The notes beneath the pieces are model-generated. The model saw only the letters and a list, made by a program, of their open reading frames with translations, was not told the DNA's origin and made no database searches. Below are positions 7,768-16,738 of a stretch of 64,000 bases of DNA, one piece after another; positions within the stretch are counted from its first letter, which is position 1; each line of letters starts with the position of its first letter. A program made the position numbers and the translations under genes. Source of the DNA: Flammeovirgaceae bacterium (GTDB lineage: Bacteria > Bacteroidota > Bacteroidia > Cytophagales > Cyclobacteriaceae); NCBI GenBank assembly GCA_024638265.1, contig JAHEKQ010000002.1, forward strand, positions 33,785-97,784. Direction: 5' to 3'.

Positions 7768-10191
7768 ATGAAACGCCTATTAATTGCATCCGCCATATTA
7801 CTCTATTTACCTGCATCACTTGCACAGGTCCCTTCTCAGAATTTAAAGGGAACAATCACAGATCTTCTAGGTGAACCCGTCCTGGGAGCTACGATAAAAT
7901 GGCTAGGAGATTCAGTCAATGTGAGAGGAACTGCTTCCGACCTCGATGGCAATTTTGTTATTCCCAGTATTCCGGTCGGCCGTCAGTCTTTCCTGGTGGA
8001 AAGCGTCCAGTATCGGAATCAGCTGATAGAAAACGTGATCATCACCTCAGCTAAGGAAGTAGTCCTCAAGATCGTACTCGAAGAGGATACCTATATGATG
8101 AATGATATTGTAATAGTGGACAAGCAGGTCGGAGATGCTGGTAATGCTTTTACAAAAGTAAGTTCAATTGCCTTTAATATAGCAGAAACTGACCTCTATG
8201 CCGGGTCAAGAGGAGACCCATCCCGGATGGCCAGTAATTTTGCCGGGGTACAGGGAGCAGATGATTCCCGAAATGACTTGATTATCAGGGGCAATTCCCC
8301 CCTGGGTGTAGTAAACCTGGTGGAGGGGATTCCTGTTCCGAACCTGAATCACTTTGCAATACCGGGATCGACGGGTGGCCCATTGTCCATTCTGAATAAT
8401 AAAACCCTGGACAATTCAGCCTTCTATACGGGAGCCTTCCCTTCCCAATATGGGAATGCTTTGGCGGGTATATTTGATCTAAACCTAAAAAGTGGTAATG
8501 ATGAAAACCATGAGTTCAGTGGCCAATTGGGTTTTCTCGGTACTGAACTTTTTGCAGAAGGACCCATCACAAAAAATAAATCGAGTTACCTGGCGACTTA
8601 CCGATACAGCACCCTGGATCTTTTCAATGGCCTCGGTATTCAAATTGGCACCGATGCGTTACCCATATACCAGGATGCTGCATTTAATGTAAAGCTGATT
8701 GGAAACAACCGTCTGAAAATGAACTTGTTCGGACTTGGAGGAACCAGTAAGATCAGTATTAAAGTCAGTGGTAAAGATTTTAAGGAGATCATTGAAAATG
8801 AAGGAACGTACAGTGAAGTAGACCGCGATCAGGAATTCCGTACATCCATGGGAATGACCGGGCTCAACGCCAAGTGGACTTTTGCAAATAATATACCTGT
8901 CGAGGCAGCAATCGCTTACTCTACAAGTCAACAAGGGGCCACACATTTTCTCACCCAGGTTGATAACGATAACAAATACGTTATTGCAGATCCAGATAAC
9001 CCGTTTATTAATTATCAATTCCAAACCAATAAAGTTGCGGGAACCTTTGATATTGCCAGGGAATTTCCATCCAAAAACCTGATCAATGCTGGCTTTATCC
9101 TGGAACATAAGTGGTACGACTTCCAGGATAGCATACTTACCGTTTGGGACCAGGCAGACCCCCAATATGGGAATTATACGGTGCGATGGAATAGCGAGGA
9201 GACAGCAACTTTACTCCAAACCTATGCTCAATTTAAAACTGAATTCTCATCTGAAATAGATATGAGTGTGGGAATTCATTCACAGTTTCACTCCCTAAAC
9301 AACTCCACAAGCTGGCTTGAGCCGCGGTTGAGCATAAATTACACTCCTACGAAATCGGCGAGGTGGAGCTTGGCATTTGGAGTGCATAGTCAAACCCAAC
9401 CCGACTACCTGTATTTCTACCGCGGAGATAAGACTTCCCCCTATAATCGTGACCTTGACTTCACAAGAAACATGCATTTCATCTCCGGGTATGAAAAAAG
9501 ATTAGAGAATAAAATAAGAGTAAAAGTAGAGGCTTATTTCCAAAAGCTGGATAATATTCCCATCTACGACGATTCGAATTCTTCCTATTCAATAGCAAAT
9601 ATGGGATCAGGATTTACCCGATTGTTTCCCGATGAATTAATTAATGCCGGGAAAGGGGAAAATTACGGACTGGAACTCACCGTAGAGAGACCCTTCTTAA
9701 ACGGCTTTTATTACATGGTTACTGCTTCACTTTACGAATCGAAATATGTGGGTGGAGACGGAATTTGGAGGGACACTGAGTTTAATGGTAATCATGTTCT
9801 TAACATCCTGGGAGGCAAAGAGTGGCAATCACCAAAGGGAAATTCCTTCTTTGCGGGGGCGAAATTCACTACAGCCGGAGGCCGCAGGTACGGAGAAGTG
9901 GATTTGGAAGCTTCCTCGGTTTTCAGGGAAATTGTATTCATGGACGCAAACAGAAATGAATTCCAGTTTGATGACTATTTGCGCTTCGACCTCAATGTCA
10001 ATTACAAAATAAACCGGCTCCGCATGGCTCATGAGATCGGTCTTGATCTGGTGAATGTTACCAATCGAAGAAATTTCCTCAAACTCACCTATATACCTCC
10101 CGTCGGGGGAGATATTAACCCGAACGGGGAAACCCGGGAAGAAAGCCAATTGGGGTTTTTACCTATATTCTTTTACAAACTTAGTTTCTAG
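7768..10191 (+). CDS. TonB-dependent outer-membrane receptor
   Basis: An 807-aa protein with signal peptide (cleavage near SLAQ), an N-terminal carboxypeptidase-regulatory-like beta domain (about 25-110: LKGTITDLLGEPVLGATI), a plug domain (about 140-240, with LIIRGNSPLG and PSQYGNALAG) and a long beta-barrel ending in the terminal aromatic motif FFYKLSF. It takes up a ligand across the outer membrane using TonB energy. There is no SusD-type lipoprotein next to it, so it is not a classical glycan-uptake pair. The 3-bp spacing to the S1P lyase gene suggests one transcript and a lipid-related ligand. The ligand is inference. Confidence 0.88.
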   Translation: MKRLLIASAILLYLPASLAQVPSQNLKGTITDLLGEPVLGATIKWLGDSVNVRGTASDLDGNFVIPSIPVGRQSFLVESVQYRNQLIENVIITSAKEVVLKIVLEEDTYMMNDIVIVDKQVGDAGNAFTKVSSIAFNIAETDLYAGSRGDPSRMASNFAGVQGADDSRNDLIIRGNSPLGVVNLVEGIPVPNLNHFAIPGSTGGPLSILNNKTLDNSAFYTGAFPSQYGNALAGIFDLNLKSGNDENHEFSGQLGFLGTELFAEGPITKNKSSYLATYRYSTLDLFNGLGIQIGTDALPIYQDAAFNVKLIGNNRLKMNLFGLGGTSKISIKVSGKDFKEIIENEGTYSEVDRDQEFRTSMGMTGLNAKWTFANNIPVEAAIAYSTSQQGATHFLTQVDNDNKYVIADPDNPFINYQFQTNKVAGTFDIAREFPSKNLINAGFILEHKWYDFQDSILTVWDQADPQYGNYTVRWNSEETATLLQTYAQFKTEFSSEIDMSVGIHSQFHSLNNSTSWLEPRLSINYTPTKSARWSLAFGVHSQTQPDYLYFYRGDKTSPYNRDLDFTRNMHFISGYEKRLENKIRVKVEAYFQKLDNIPIYDDSNSSYSIANMGSGFTRLFPDELINAGKGENYGLELTVERPFLNGFYYMVTASLYESKYVGGDGIWRDTEFNGNHVLNILGGKEWQSPKGNSFFAGAKFTTAGGRRYGEVDLEASSVFREIVFMDANRNEFQFDDYLRFDLNVNYKINRLRMAHEIGLDLVNVTNRRNFLKLTYIPPVGGDINPNGETREESQLGFLPIFFYKLSF

Positions 10192-10237
10192 TTGGATCGA
10201 TATACAAAAGAATTTTGCCTACTCAAATAACCTATCA

Positions 10238-11686
10238 CTAGTTACGATAATCTAATGCCGGCTCACGTTCGCCGATCATGGCTTCGTATACGAAATCCTC
10301 ACCCCTACTTTTCACCAGCTCGTCCATGGCCTTTTGAAGTACCTCAGGAGATAGAAAAAGCTCCATCCCGGTAATTGCCATGGTCTTGGCAGCTATCATC
10401 ATACCTTTCTGGCCAATACTCATGCCCGTGCATGCCACTGCTTGCCAACTATGACTGGGTGTACCGGGAACATAGGTAGCCGCGCGTAAACCCACAGTAG
10501 GGACTGTCCAACTTACATCACTTACATCCGTAGAACCTCCACCTTTAGTTCGGGATTCCAATGGGCGTATTTCAGAGGTGGCAGTCAGGGGAGCTTTATT
10601 ATCGATGGTCTCCTGGATTTTTTTTGCGAAGGCGAGTTCTCCCTCATTGTATTCGTATCCCCCTACCCTTTCAAGGTTCTTTTGCATAACCTCTGCAAGA
10701 GTTTCATTGATCATCATATTGTAGACCCCACCGGTAATCTCGTATTCCATGCGTGTTTCAGTTCCGAGTGCAGCTCCTTCGGCAATTTTCACAAGCCTGT
10801 CCCAAATCTGTCGGACTTCTTCCATCTCGGGGTGTCGTATATAGAAGTACACTTCTGCAAAATTCGGGACGACATTGGGTGCATCTCCACCTTTGGTGAT
10901 AACATAGTGTATCCTCGTTCTTTCAGGGACATGTTCCCTCATCATGTTGGCCATGAAATTCATTGCTTCTACAGCATCCAAAGCCGACCTTCCTTGCTCG
11001 GGCGCACCTGCAGCATGTGCAGATTTACCGTAAAACCTGAATTTTCCTGTCTTATTTGCCAGGCTTGACGCCGAAGTCACTCCGTTCCCAGAACTGGGAT
11101 GCCAGTGCAACACGGCATCTACATCATCAAACAAGCCTTCTCTCACCATGTACACTTTACCCGATCCGCCTTCCTCGGCAGGTGTTCCATACACCCTGAT
11201 CTGCCCGTCAATGTTGTTCGCTTGCATCCATTCCTTAATAGCTATTCCGGCTGCCACCGATGCCGTTCCAAAGAGATTATGTCCGCATCCGTGCCCGGCG
11301 TTCTTGTTTTCAATTGACTGCTGCATGGGAACATCCGCTTGTGATAATCCTGGAAGCGCATCGTATTCCGCCAGGATTCCCATTACTGTTTCCCCACTGC
11401 CCCAGGTAGCAATAAATGCCGTGGGAATATCTGCAACACCTGCGCTAACCTCAAAACCCGCCTTTGTCAGTTGATCCTGTAATAACTTCGAACTTTTATA
11501 TTCCTGGTAACCCACTTCAGAGAACTCCCAGATTTCCCTCGAAATCGAAGCCCATCGATCAAACTCACTATCGAGTTTCTGGATGGTTGTGCTCTTGTCG
11601 GCATCAAGTTGCTTAAGTATCTTTTTGGATTGCCCGAGGAGCACTGTGCATAAACAAACCAGGAGGATAACAAGTACATTTTTCAT
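10238..11686 (-). CDS. Secreted M20 family amidohydrolase (AbgB/indole-acetyl-hydrolase-like)
   Basis: The start at 11686 gives MKNVLVILLVCLCTVLLG, a clear signal peptide; the longer frame to 11767 would bury it. The mature protein has M20 zinc-dependent amidohydrolase features: GILAEYDALPG, GHGCGHNLFGTAS (His and Cys ligands), GTPAEEGGSGK (Glu pair) and a C-terminal SHSWQAVA. The best family match is the AbgB/p-aminobenzoyl-glutamate hydrolase group, which cuts amide bonds of small N-acyl compounds or dipeptides. It is divergent from the Tat-exported aminotransferase gene. Substrate is unknown. Confidence 0.82.
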   Translation of the reverse strand: MKNVLVILLVCLCTVLLGQSKKILKQLDADKSTTIQKLDSEFDRWASISREIWEFSEVGYQEYKSSKLLQDQLTKAGFEVSAGVADIPTAFIATWGSGETVMGILAEYDALPGLSQADVPMQQSIENKNAGHGCGHNLFGTASVAAGIAIKEWMQANNIDGQIRVYGTPAEEGGSGKVYMVREGLFDDVDAVLHWHPSSGNGVTSASSLANKTGKFRFYGKSAHAAGAPEQGRSALDAVEAMNFMANMMREHVPERTRIHYVITKGGDAPNVVPNFAEVYFYIRHPEMEEVRQIWDRLVKIAEGAALGTETRMEYEITGGVYNMMINETLAEVMQKNLERVGGYEYNEGELAFAKKIQETIDNKAPLTATSEIRPLESRTKGGGSTDVSDVSWTVPTVGLRAATYVPGTPSHSWQAVACTGMSIGQKGMMIAAKTMAITGMELFLSPEVLQKAMDELVKSRGEDFVYEAMIGEREPALDYRN

Positions 11687-11835
11687 ATGATGGATTTTAG
11701 GATGAAAAGATAAGATCGTGAATTCAACGAGACAAAGAGAATTTTGGGAACGGTAAGGCAGCCACACACCCCATGTTTGACTGTCAACGATTACATGTGT
11801 AAATTATGGAATTGTACCCTCTTAATTCCTACCCT

Positions 11836-12954
11836 ATGACTAAACTTGATCGAAGACAATGGCTTAAAAGTTCTGGATTATTATCGACTGCCCTCCTCGG
11901 AGGAATTTCGGGTATGGAGGTGTTGGCTGAGGAAAAAAAATTCAATCCACGTCCGCTTTCAACTCCCGTGAGGCTCAGTTCAAATGAAAACCCCTATGGC
12001 CCTTCTGAATTTGTAAGGAAAGCAATGACCGAGTCTTTCGACCTTGGCTGTCGTTATCCGGGATCTTATGCAGGTACGCTGGTTGATCTGATCGCCGAAA
12101 AGGAGGGTGTAAGCGCAGACCATATCGTAGTCACAGGAGGATCTACAGAAGGATTGAAGATTACAGGATTGACCTATGGAATTGATAGTGGTGAAATCAT
12201 TGCAGCTCGTCCTACATTTCTATCCATGTTGAATTATGCTGAACTATTTGGCGCCCACATTAACTGGGTACCGGTGGGTAAAGATATGGGACTTGACCTG
12301 GAAGAGATGGAGAAAAGGATCAGCAACCGCACCAAGCTTATATTTCTATGTAATCCAAATAATCCAACATCCACCGTTCTTCCCAAGGAGAAACTTTGGG
12401 ATTTCTGCAGAAGTGTTTCGAAGAATACAGTCGTTTTTTCTGACGAAGCTTACTATGAGTTCATTGAGGAGGACGATTACCCTTCCATGGTAGAACTCGT
12501 AAAAGAGGGTCAACATGTAATAGTCAGCCGGACTTTTTCGAAAGTCTATGGCCTGGCAGGACTCAGGATCGGCTACTTAATTGCACGGCCTGATATTGCA
12601 CAGATGTTGCAGAGACGGGTGGTAGCATATACCAATATCCTTGCGATCAAAGCTGCTCAGGCTTCCATGATGGACAAGGAATTCTATGGTCATAGCATTT
12701 CAAAAAACCGGGAAGCGAAAAAAATCATCTATGACACTCTTGACGAACTCCAACTTCGGTATGTAAAATCCCATACGAATTTCGTTTTCTTCCAATCCGG
12801 AAGGCCGATCCAGCAACTTATAGGGGAAATGAGAAATGAAGGTGTTCAGATTGGAAGGCCTTTCCCTCCTTTTATGGATTGGTGCAGGATAAGCACGGGA
12901 ACACTTGACGAGGTAAGGATTTTTGCTAATTCCCTTAAGAAAGTATTATCGTAA
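11836..12954 (+). CDS. Tat-exported HisC-like aminotransferase
   Basis: From ATG 11836 the N-terminus is a twin-arginine signal (LDRRQWLKSSG, then a hydrophobic stretch ending MEVLAEEK). The rest is a class I/II fold-type I PLP aminotransferase most like histidinol-phosphate aminotransferase: SSNENPYGPS (substrate cap), NPNNPTS, FSDEAYYEF (PLP Asp), SRTFSKVYGLAGLRIG (Schiff-base Lys) and a C-terminal Arg in WCRISTG. Tat export suits an enzyme that folds with cofactor before crossing the membrane. A separate cytosolic HisC is encoded in the his operon at 28772, so this one is not the biosynthetic enzyme. Periplasmic substrate is unknown. A start at 11806 adds only ten residues before the twin arginines. 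Confidence 0.8.
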   Translation: MTKLDRRQWLKSSGLLSTALLGGISGMEVLAEEKKFNPRPLSTPVRLSSNENPYGPSEFVRKAMTESFDLGCRYPGSYAGTLVDLIAEKEGVSADHIVVTGGSTEGLKITGLTYGIDSGEIIAARPTFLSMLNYAELFGAHINWVPVGKDMGLDLEEMEKRISNRTKLIFLCNPNNPTSTVLPKEKLWDFCRSVSKNTVVFSDEAYYEFIEEDDYPSMVELVKEGQHVIVSRTFSKVYGLAGLRIGYLIARPDIAQMLQRRVVAYTNILAIKAAQASMMDKEFYGHSISKNREAKKIIYDTLDELQLRYVKSHTNFVFFQSGRPIQQLIGEMRNEGVQIGRPFPPFMDWCRISTGTLDEVRIFANSLKKVLS

Positions 12955-12971
12955 GATATTTCTGAATTTCG

Positions 12972-13488
12972 TTATTGAAACCAAACAATGTAAATCACCT
13001 GGTAAAGCTCCCCGAGTAATCCCATGGAGGCAATAAATACACCGAGAGATCCAATTGCATGACCTTCGGAAAATTTATTCAATGAAGTTATCCAGGCACT
13101 GACGATGATAACAAACATTCCCAGGAAAAAACGGGCAACAATGGGAAGGGCTACCATTTGCAGGGCAAAAACGATATCTTCAATCCTGTCTTTTTCTGCT
13201 TAAGTATCTCCTAAATTGCCCCACAGGTCAAATACCGTAGGTATTTCAAGGCAAAAGATGAAAAAGACAAAGAGAGTAACCAGGGTGGAAAAGCTCTTGT
13301 GCTCAAGGAATTTATAAGCGAAATCCCTGACCCTTCTATCAGCAACACCAATCCAGTTTTCAATCCTTAAAGCCAATGGGCGTACGCGCAGATCAATAAA
13401 AGCAAGGCCAATGCCAACCACTTCCAGGAACATGGATGAACTGTACAAAATTAGCTACAGTTTCGAGGGAGTCTTTAGATAAAGCCAT
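12972..13488 (-). pseudogene. Broken membrane-protein gene (in-frame stop, probable frameshift)
   Basis: Two open pieces lie in the same reading frame. The upstream one (13433 or 13448 down to 13200) gives MFLEVVGIGLAFIDLRV... and ends DLWGNLGDT with a TAA at 13200-13202. The downstream one continues without another stop as AEKDRIEDIVFALQMVALP... to 12972 and adds two hydrophobic segments (about 13140-13080 and 13040-12975). Together they would make a membrane protein of about 150 aa. Upstream, ATG at 13488 in another frame gives MALSKDSLETVANFVQ, a reasonable N-terminus that would join after a frameshift near 13440. So the gene seems inactivated, or it is two small coupled proteins, or the sequence has errors. 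Family not recognised. Confidence 0.55.
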
Positions 13489-13534
13489 GGCTGAACTATT
13501 CAATTTAACAAAAATCACAATCTTGATAAACTTG

Positions 13535-13542
13535 TATATTTG
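13535..13542 (+). promoter_or_regulatory. Candidate -7 box TATATTTG before the M23 lipoprotein gene
   Basis: TATATTTG matches the Bacteroidota sigma -7 consensus TAnnTTTG exactly and sits 37 bp before the ATG at 13580. No good TTTG -33 box is seen at the usual 19-21 bp spacing. Confidence 0.35.
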
Positions 13543-13579
13543 AATCGTACCATTTAGTGGATGTTGGATTATTAGATTG

Positions 13580-14905
13580 ATGGTAAAGAAACTGCACCCA
13601 TTTTTTTTCTTTTTCGTATTGACTTTGCTGGGAGCTTGTGACAGTTGGGAGTCTGTTCCAGAAGATTATAAGCCCGAAAATGCTTATGAATCCTACCTGT
13701 CAGGACTTAAATCAAGCGGAATCGACAAAACGACCCTTGGGAAGATGTGGATTTCTTCTGCTGAAGCGGCCCTGGACTCCCCGGTAAGGATTCCCCTACC
13801 CTACAGCGAAATAACGTATCTCAGGAAGGATCAACCCAGCAGCATAGGATTTATTTTCAACGCTATCCGAGGTCAGAAAATTGAGGTTGACATTTCGGGA
13901 CTTGAAGAAGACAGTTCTCTTCTTTTTGTGGATGTTTTCAGAGTCCCCTCCGATTCACTTGGTTCACTGGTTAAGGTGGCCAGCGCCGACAGTAGCTTCC
14001 ATGACCTGGTATTCGAACCCAAACGGGAATCTGAATATGTCCTTCGGATAATCCCTGAAATCCTCGGGGGAGGAAAAATTGAGATTACCATTAAATCGGT
14101 ACCCCTCCTGGCATTCCCGGTTTCAGGAAAAGACAAATGGGCTATTCAAAGCAGGTTTGGTGCTCCTCGTGAAGGAGGAAGACGAACACATCACGGGGTA
14201 GATATTTTTGCAAAACGACATACACCCATTATTGCCCCTGTGAACGGATATGTTACCCGAGTGGATACCGCCCGACTGGGAGGCAGGGTTATTTGGTTGA
14301 GAGACTGGAAAAGGGGCAACAACCTCTATTTCGCTCATTTGGAGGATCAACGGGTAAAAGAGGGAAAATATGTTCAACGTGGAGATACCATCGGAACAGT
14401 TGGTAATACAGGTAACGCACGAACTACGCCACCCCATCTGCATTTTGGAATATATTCCCGTGGCCCCGTCGATCCATTCCCCTATATCGTCCCCGGAGAC
14501 ACTATACCAGACCGATTGAGGCAGACCGACCTGGTTGGTCAATGGGCACGAGTAGAACAGAAAGTATCTCTCAGATCAGCCTACGGAACCAAATTTGAGA
14601 TTGTTAAAGATTTCGAACCCGGACTTGTTATCTACATTGAAGGTTCTTCAGGAAGATTTTTAAGGGTAAAGCAGGCAAACGGAAATCGGGGCTATGTGCT
14701 TTCCTCAGTGATCGGTGATCTGTCTGAACCACTGGAGAAACTCACGACAAGTAATTCCGTTACGCTCATTGAACATCCGTTAAATTCAAAACCTGGTCCG
14801 GTATTAAATGCTGGTGAAGCACTCAAAATTCTTGGTCGTCACGATAATTTTTTAATGGTCGAGACCAGCGGAGGAGAGACCTGGTGGACCGAAGCAGGGG
14901 AATAA
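13580..14905 (+). CDS. M23 (LytM) peptidase lipoprotein with SH3 domain
   Basis: A 441-aa protein with a hydrophobic leader and lipobox LGAC near residue 20. Residues about 90-180 look like a beta-sandwich of the pre-peptidase type (GQKIEVDISGLE). The LytM domain follows at about 190-320 with both zinc motifs intact (HHGVDI = HxxxD; PPHLHFG = HxH), so it should be an active metallo-endopeptidase for peptidoglycan cross-bridges. The C-terminus (about 325-441) reads like a bacterial SH3 domain (VSLRSAYGTKFEIV). Membrane-anchored and periplasmic, it probably trims cell wall. ATG 13580 follows an in-frame TTG at 13577. Confidence 0.85.
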   Translation: MVKKLHPFFFFFVLTLLGACDSWESVPEDYKPENAYESYLSGLKSSGIDKTTLGKMWISSAEAALDSPVRIPLPYSEITYLRKDQPSSIGFIFNAIRGQKIEVDISGLEEDSSLLFVDVFRVPSDSLGSLVKVASADSSFHDLVFEPKRESEYVLRIIPEILGGGKIEITIKSVPLLAFPVSGKDKWAIQSRFGAPREGGRRTHHGVDIFAKRHTPIIAPVNGYVTRVDTARLGGRVIWLRDWKRGNNLYFAHLEDQRVKEGKYVQRGDTIGTVGNTGNARTTPPHLHFGIYSRGPVDPFPYIVPGDTIPDRLRQTDLVGQWARVEQKVSLRSAYGTKFEIVKDFEPGLVIYIEGSSGRFLRVKQANGNRGYVLSSVIGDLSEPLEKLTTSNSVTLIEHPLNSKPGPVLNAGEALKILGRHDNFLMVETSGGETWWTEAGE

Positions 14906-14950
14906 ACTTTTTGCGGAACAACCGGGTTCAATTATTGTACTAATGATGTT

Positions 14951-15691
14951 TTGGTTAACGATCATTCATCCATATCGCTCGAACAGGAAGAATTCGCCAG
15001 GTATTACTCTTTAATGCCTGATGGAGGTCCGGTTTACGCTGAAACTAATCCAGACTGGTTAATTGTAGAGCCGTGGAATGGTATTTCCTCGCTTTTTATC
15101 CTCCTCCCGGCCATTATCTGGCTCTGGAAGATTCGCAAAGAATGGCGTGGCCATAAATTCCTGCTGGCTTGTATTCCATTTCTTTTTCTTGGGGGATTGG
15201 GAAGTACATTGTTCCACGCTTTCAGAAGTTCATATTTTTTGTTGCTGATGGATGTCTTGCCTACAGCCATCCTTACTTTATTGATTGGAATTTATCTCTG
15301 GATAAGAGTGCTTCCCCATTGGAGTTACATATTTCTTGTCTTTGCAATAAGTATCGGAATGAGGTTACTGACGTTTGAGATCCTATCACCCCATACTGCA
15401 ACCAATATCAATTACGTTATAACCGGGATTACTCTATTTATTCCTCTTATTATTATCCTGAAGAGAACCCGCTTTAACAGGTCGGCTTCCATATTTGTCA
15501 GTATTACTGCACTTGCCATATCACTGGCTTTCAGGGAACTGGATGCAAGGGCCTCTATTCAATTCTTACCTATGGGGACTCACTTTCTTTGGCATATATT
15601 TTCTGGGATCGGAGCCTACTTCCTGGCTGATTACCTGTTTTATTTCAGTAAGACATATGCAAGAAAAAAGCCGGTAGTTACCGGCTTTTGA
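14951..15691 (+). CDS. Alkaline ceramidase-family (CREST) membrane protein
   Basis: About 220-246 aa with seven likely transmembrane helices. It carries signatures of alkaline ceramidases: VEPWNGISS after the N-terminus (compare the family's AEFWNTISN), GLGSTLFHAF and LMDVLP in the third and fourth helix region, and GTHFLWHIFSG (HxxxH) near the C-terminus. The Ser, Asp and His set forms the zinc site of the CREST hydrolase superfamily. The reaction would be hydrolysis of a membrane lipid amide such as ceramide, in the inner membrane. The start is unclear: TTG at 14951 or ATG at 15014, which still keeps the PWNG motif. The last codons overlap a terminator hairpin. Confidence 0.7.
   Translation: MVNDHSSISLEQEEFARYYSLMPDGGPVYAETNPDWLIVEPWNGISSLFILLPAIIWLWKIRKEWRGHKFLLACIPFLFLGGLGSTLFHAFRSSYFLLLMDVLPTAILTLLIGIYLWIRVLPHWSYIFLVFAISIGMRLLTFEILSPHTATNINYVITGITLFIPLIIILKRTRFNRSASIFVSITALAISLAFRELDARASIQFLPMGTHFLWHIFSGIGAYFLADYLFYFSKTYARKKPVVTGF
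15666..15689. terminator. Bidirectional terminator inside the ceramidase stop region
   Basis: AAAAGCCGGTA / TACCGGCTTTT forms a near-perfect palindromic hairpin with A and T flanks on both strands. It covers the last codons and stop of the ceramidase-like gene and sits 21 bp from the end of the convergent ytxH-like gene, so it can end both transcripts. Confidence 0.85.
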
Positions 15692-15709
15692 GATCAAGAG
15701 AAGGATTAT

Positions 15710-15964
15710 CTATTTGACAGACAACCTCTTCTTCATTGAATCCACGCCCTCTTTTACTTGTTCGAGGTTTTTGTCTACAGTTTTATTGTAGCCTTTCTTC
15801 AAATCCTCAAGCTCTTCTTCAAATTTGTGTTTCATGTCGGAAGAAGTCTTAAGTAATTTATCGCGGGTTTTGGACCCCTTGTCTGGTGCCAGTAATATTC
15901 CCATTAAGGCACCGGCAGTAGCTCCCAATAAAAATATTCCGAGTTGCTTACCTGTATTGCTCAT
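15710..15964 (-). CDS. YtxH domain protein
   Basis: An 84-aa protein with one N-terminal Gly/Ala-rich transmembrane helix (LGIFLLGATAGALMGILLAP, about residues 8-27) directly followed by the DKGSKTRDKL basic motif and a long charged helix with coiled-coil character. This is the classic YtxH layout. Members are small envelope proteins, often stress-linked, without known activity. It is a single gene, convergent with the ceramidase-like gene. Confidence 0.8.
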   Translation of the reverse strand: MSNTGKQLGIFLLGATAGALMGILLAPDKGSKTRDKLLKTSSDMKHKFEEELEDLKKGYNKTVDKNLEQVKEGVDSMKKRLSVK

Positions 15965-16193
15965 AATTACCGAAATGCTTAGTTAACTAATTAATTCCAG
16001 AGAAGTTAAATTATTATCACTAGTAATCCCACCAATTATCTTTGACATAGATCATCATCAGAATTGATTTTTTTCAATAGTGTAGTCGTGTAAGAGCCTG
16101 ACCACATAATCGCTGCATCCGGTTGAACTTCTGAACCGCAGAACCGCTGAACCTAACCCTAAACCCTTCTTACCTCAAAACTGTTAATCAAAT

Positions 16194-16613
16194 ATGATCA
16201 AGAACATGTCCTATAAAGACAAGGAGTTGAAACAGGAAATTGAAAAGCTGGTTGGCAAATCCTTTGGTATTAAGACTATTTGGAAACTCAAGGGCGTGGG
16301 ATCGCCAAAATTCAGAATTCGGGAGGCGAGCCGTTCATTCATTCCGTACCTACCAAAAATTGTCCACGGTGAATATTGTAATATCGAATTAAGACCCTCA
16401 GGGATTATACTGCGTTTCAGGTATCACCTGGATAATATGGGGTGGATTATACCTTTTCATCACCTCAGTATTTATAAATCTGGTGATTATTACACAATTC
16501 ATGGAGCAGGGGAATACCTCAAGGTTGATAAAGCTCATAGTAATGTCAACCTTGACGGTTTTATGGATAAAATGTTGAAGTTAAAGGCAGAGCGAAGTCC
16601 GGAAGAAATATGA
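16194..16613 (+). CDS. Unknown 139-aa protein at the head of the photolyase cluster
   Basis: A soluble 139-aa protein with no signal peptide or transmembrane helix. It is basic, with a helical N-terminus ([15 protein letters not shown]), a central run of alternating beta strands ([37 protein letters not shown]) and a helical end. The strand pattern suggests a PH-like or small beta-barrel fold. I do not recognise a family. Its TGA overlaps the ATG of the DUF2256 gene (ATGA), so translation is probably coupled and it belongs to the cluster that continues to Cry-DASH. In the 229 bp before it (15965-16193) I see only degenerate GAACC-type words, no gene. Confidence 0.6.
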   Translation: MIKNMSYKDKELKQEIEKLVGKSFGIKTIWKLKGVGSPKFRIREASRSFIPYLPKIVHGEYCNIELRPSGIILRFRYHLDNMGWIIPFHHLSIYKSGDYYTIHGAGEYLKVDKAHSNVNLDGFMDKMLKLKAERSPEEI

Positions 16614-16738
16614 GAAAGTCGGATCTCCCCACCAAGATTTGTCCTGTTTGCCAAAGATCCTTTGCCTGGAGAAAGAAGTGGAGAAAAGACTGGGAAAATG
16701 TTAAATACTGTAGCAAGAGATGCAGATCGATGGCGTGA
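16610..16738 (+). CDS. DUF2256 small zinc-binding protein
   Basis: A 42-aa protein starting [18 protein letters not shown] and ending CSKRCRSMA. The pattern LPTKxCxVCxRxFxWRKKW...VxYCSxRC is the DUF2256 signature, with four Cys (CPVC and CSKRC) arranged as a small zinc finger. DUF2256 genes often lie next to photolyase/cryptochrome genes; that is family knowledge and fits here. It overlaps the upstream stop codon by ATGA and overlaps the start of the DUF429 gene by 19 bp, so the three genes are tightly coupled. Its function is unknown; a nucleic-acid or repair role is inference. Confidence 0.85.
   Translation: MRKSDLPTKICPVCQRSFAWRKKWRKDWENVKYCSKRCRSMA

Noticed and set aside
8659-9165. 168-aa frame on the minus strand inside the TonB receptor gene
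   Set aside because: It lies fully inside a well-supported plus-strand gene, its protein has no family character, and there is no room for separate regulation.
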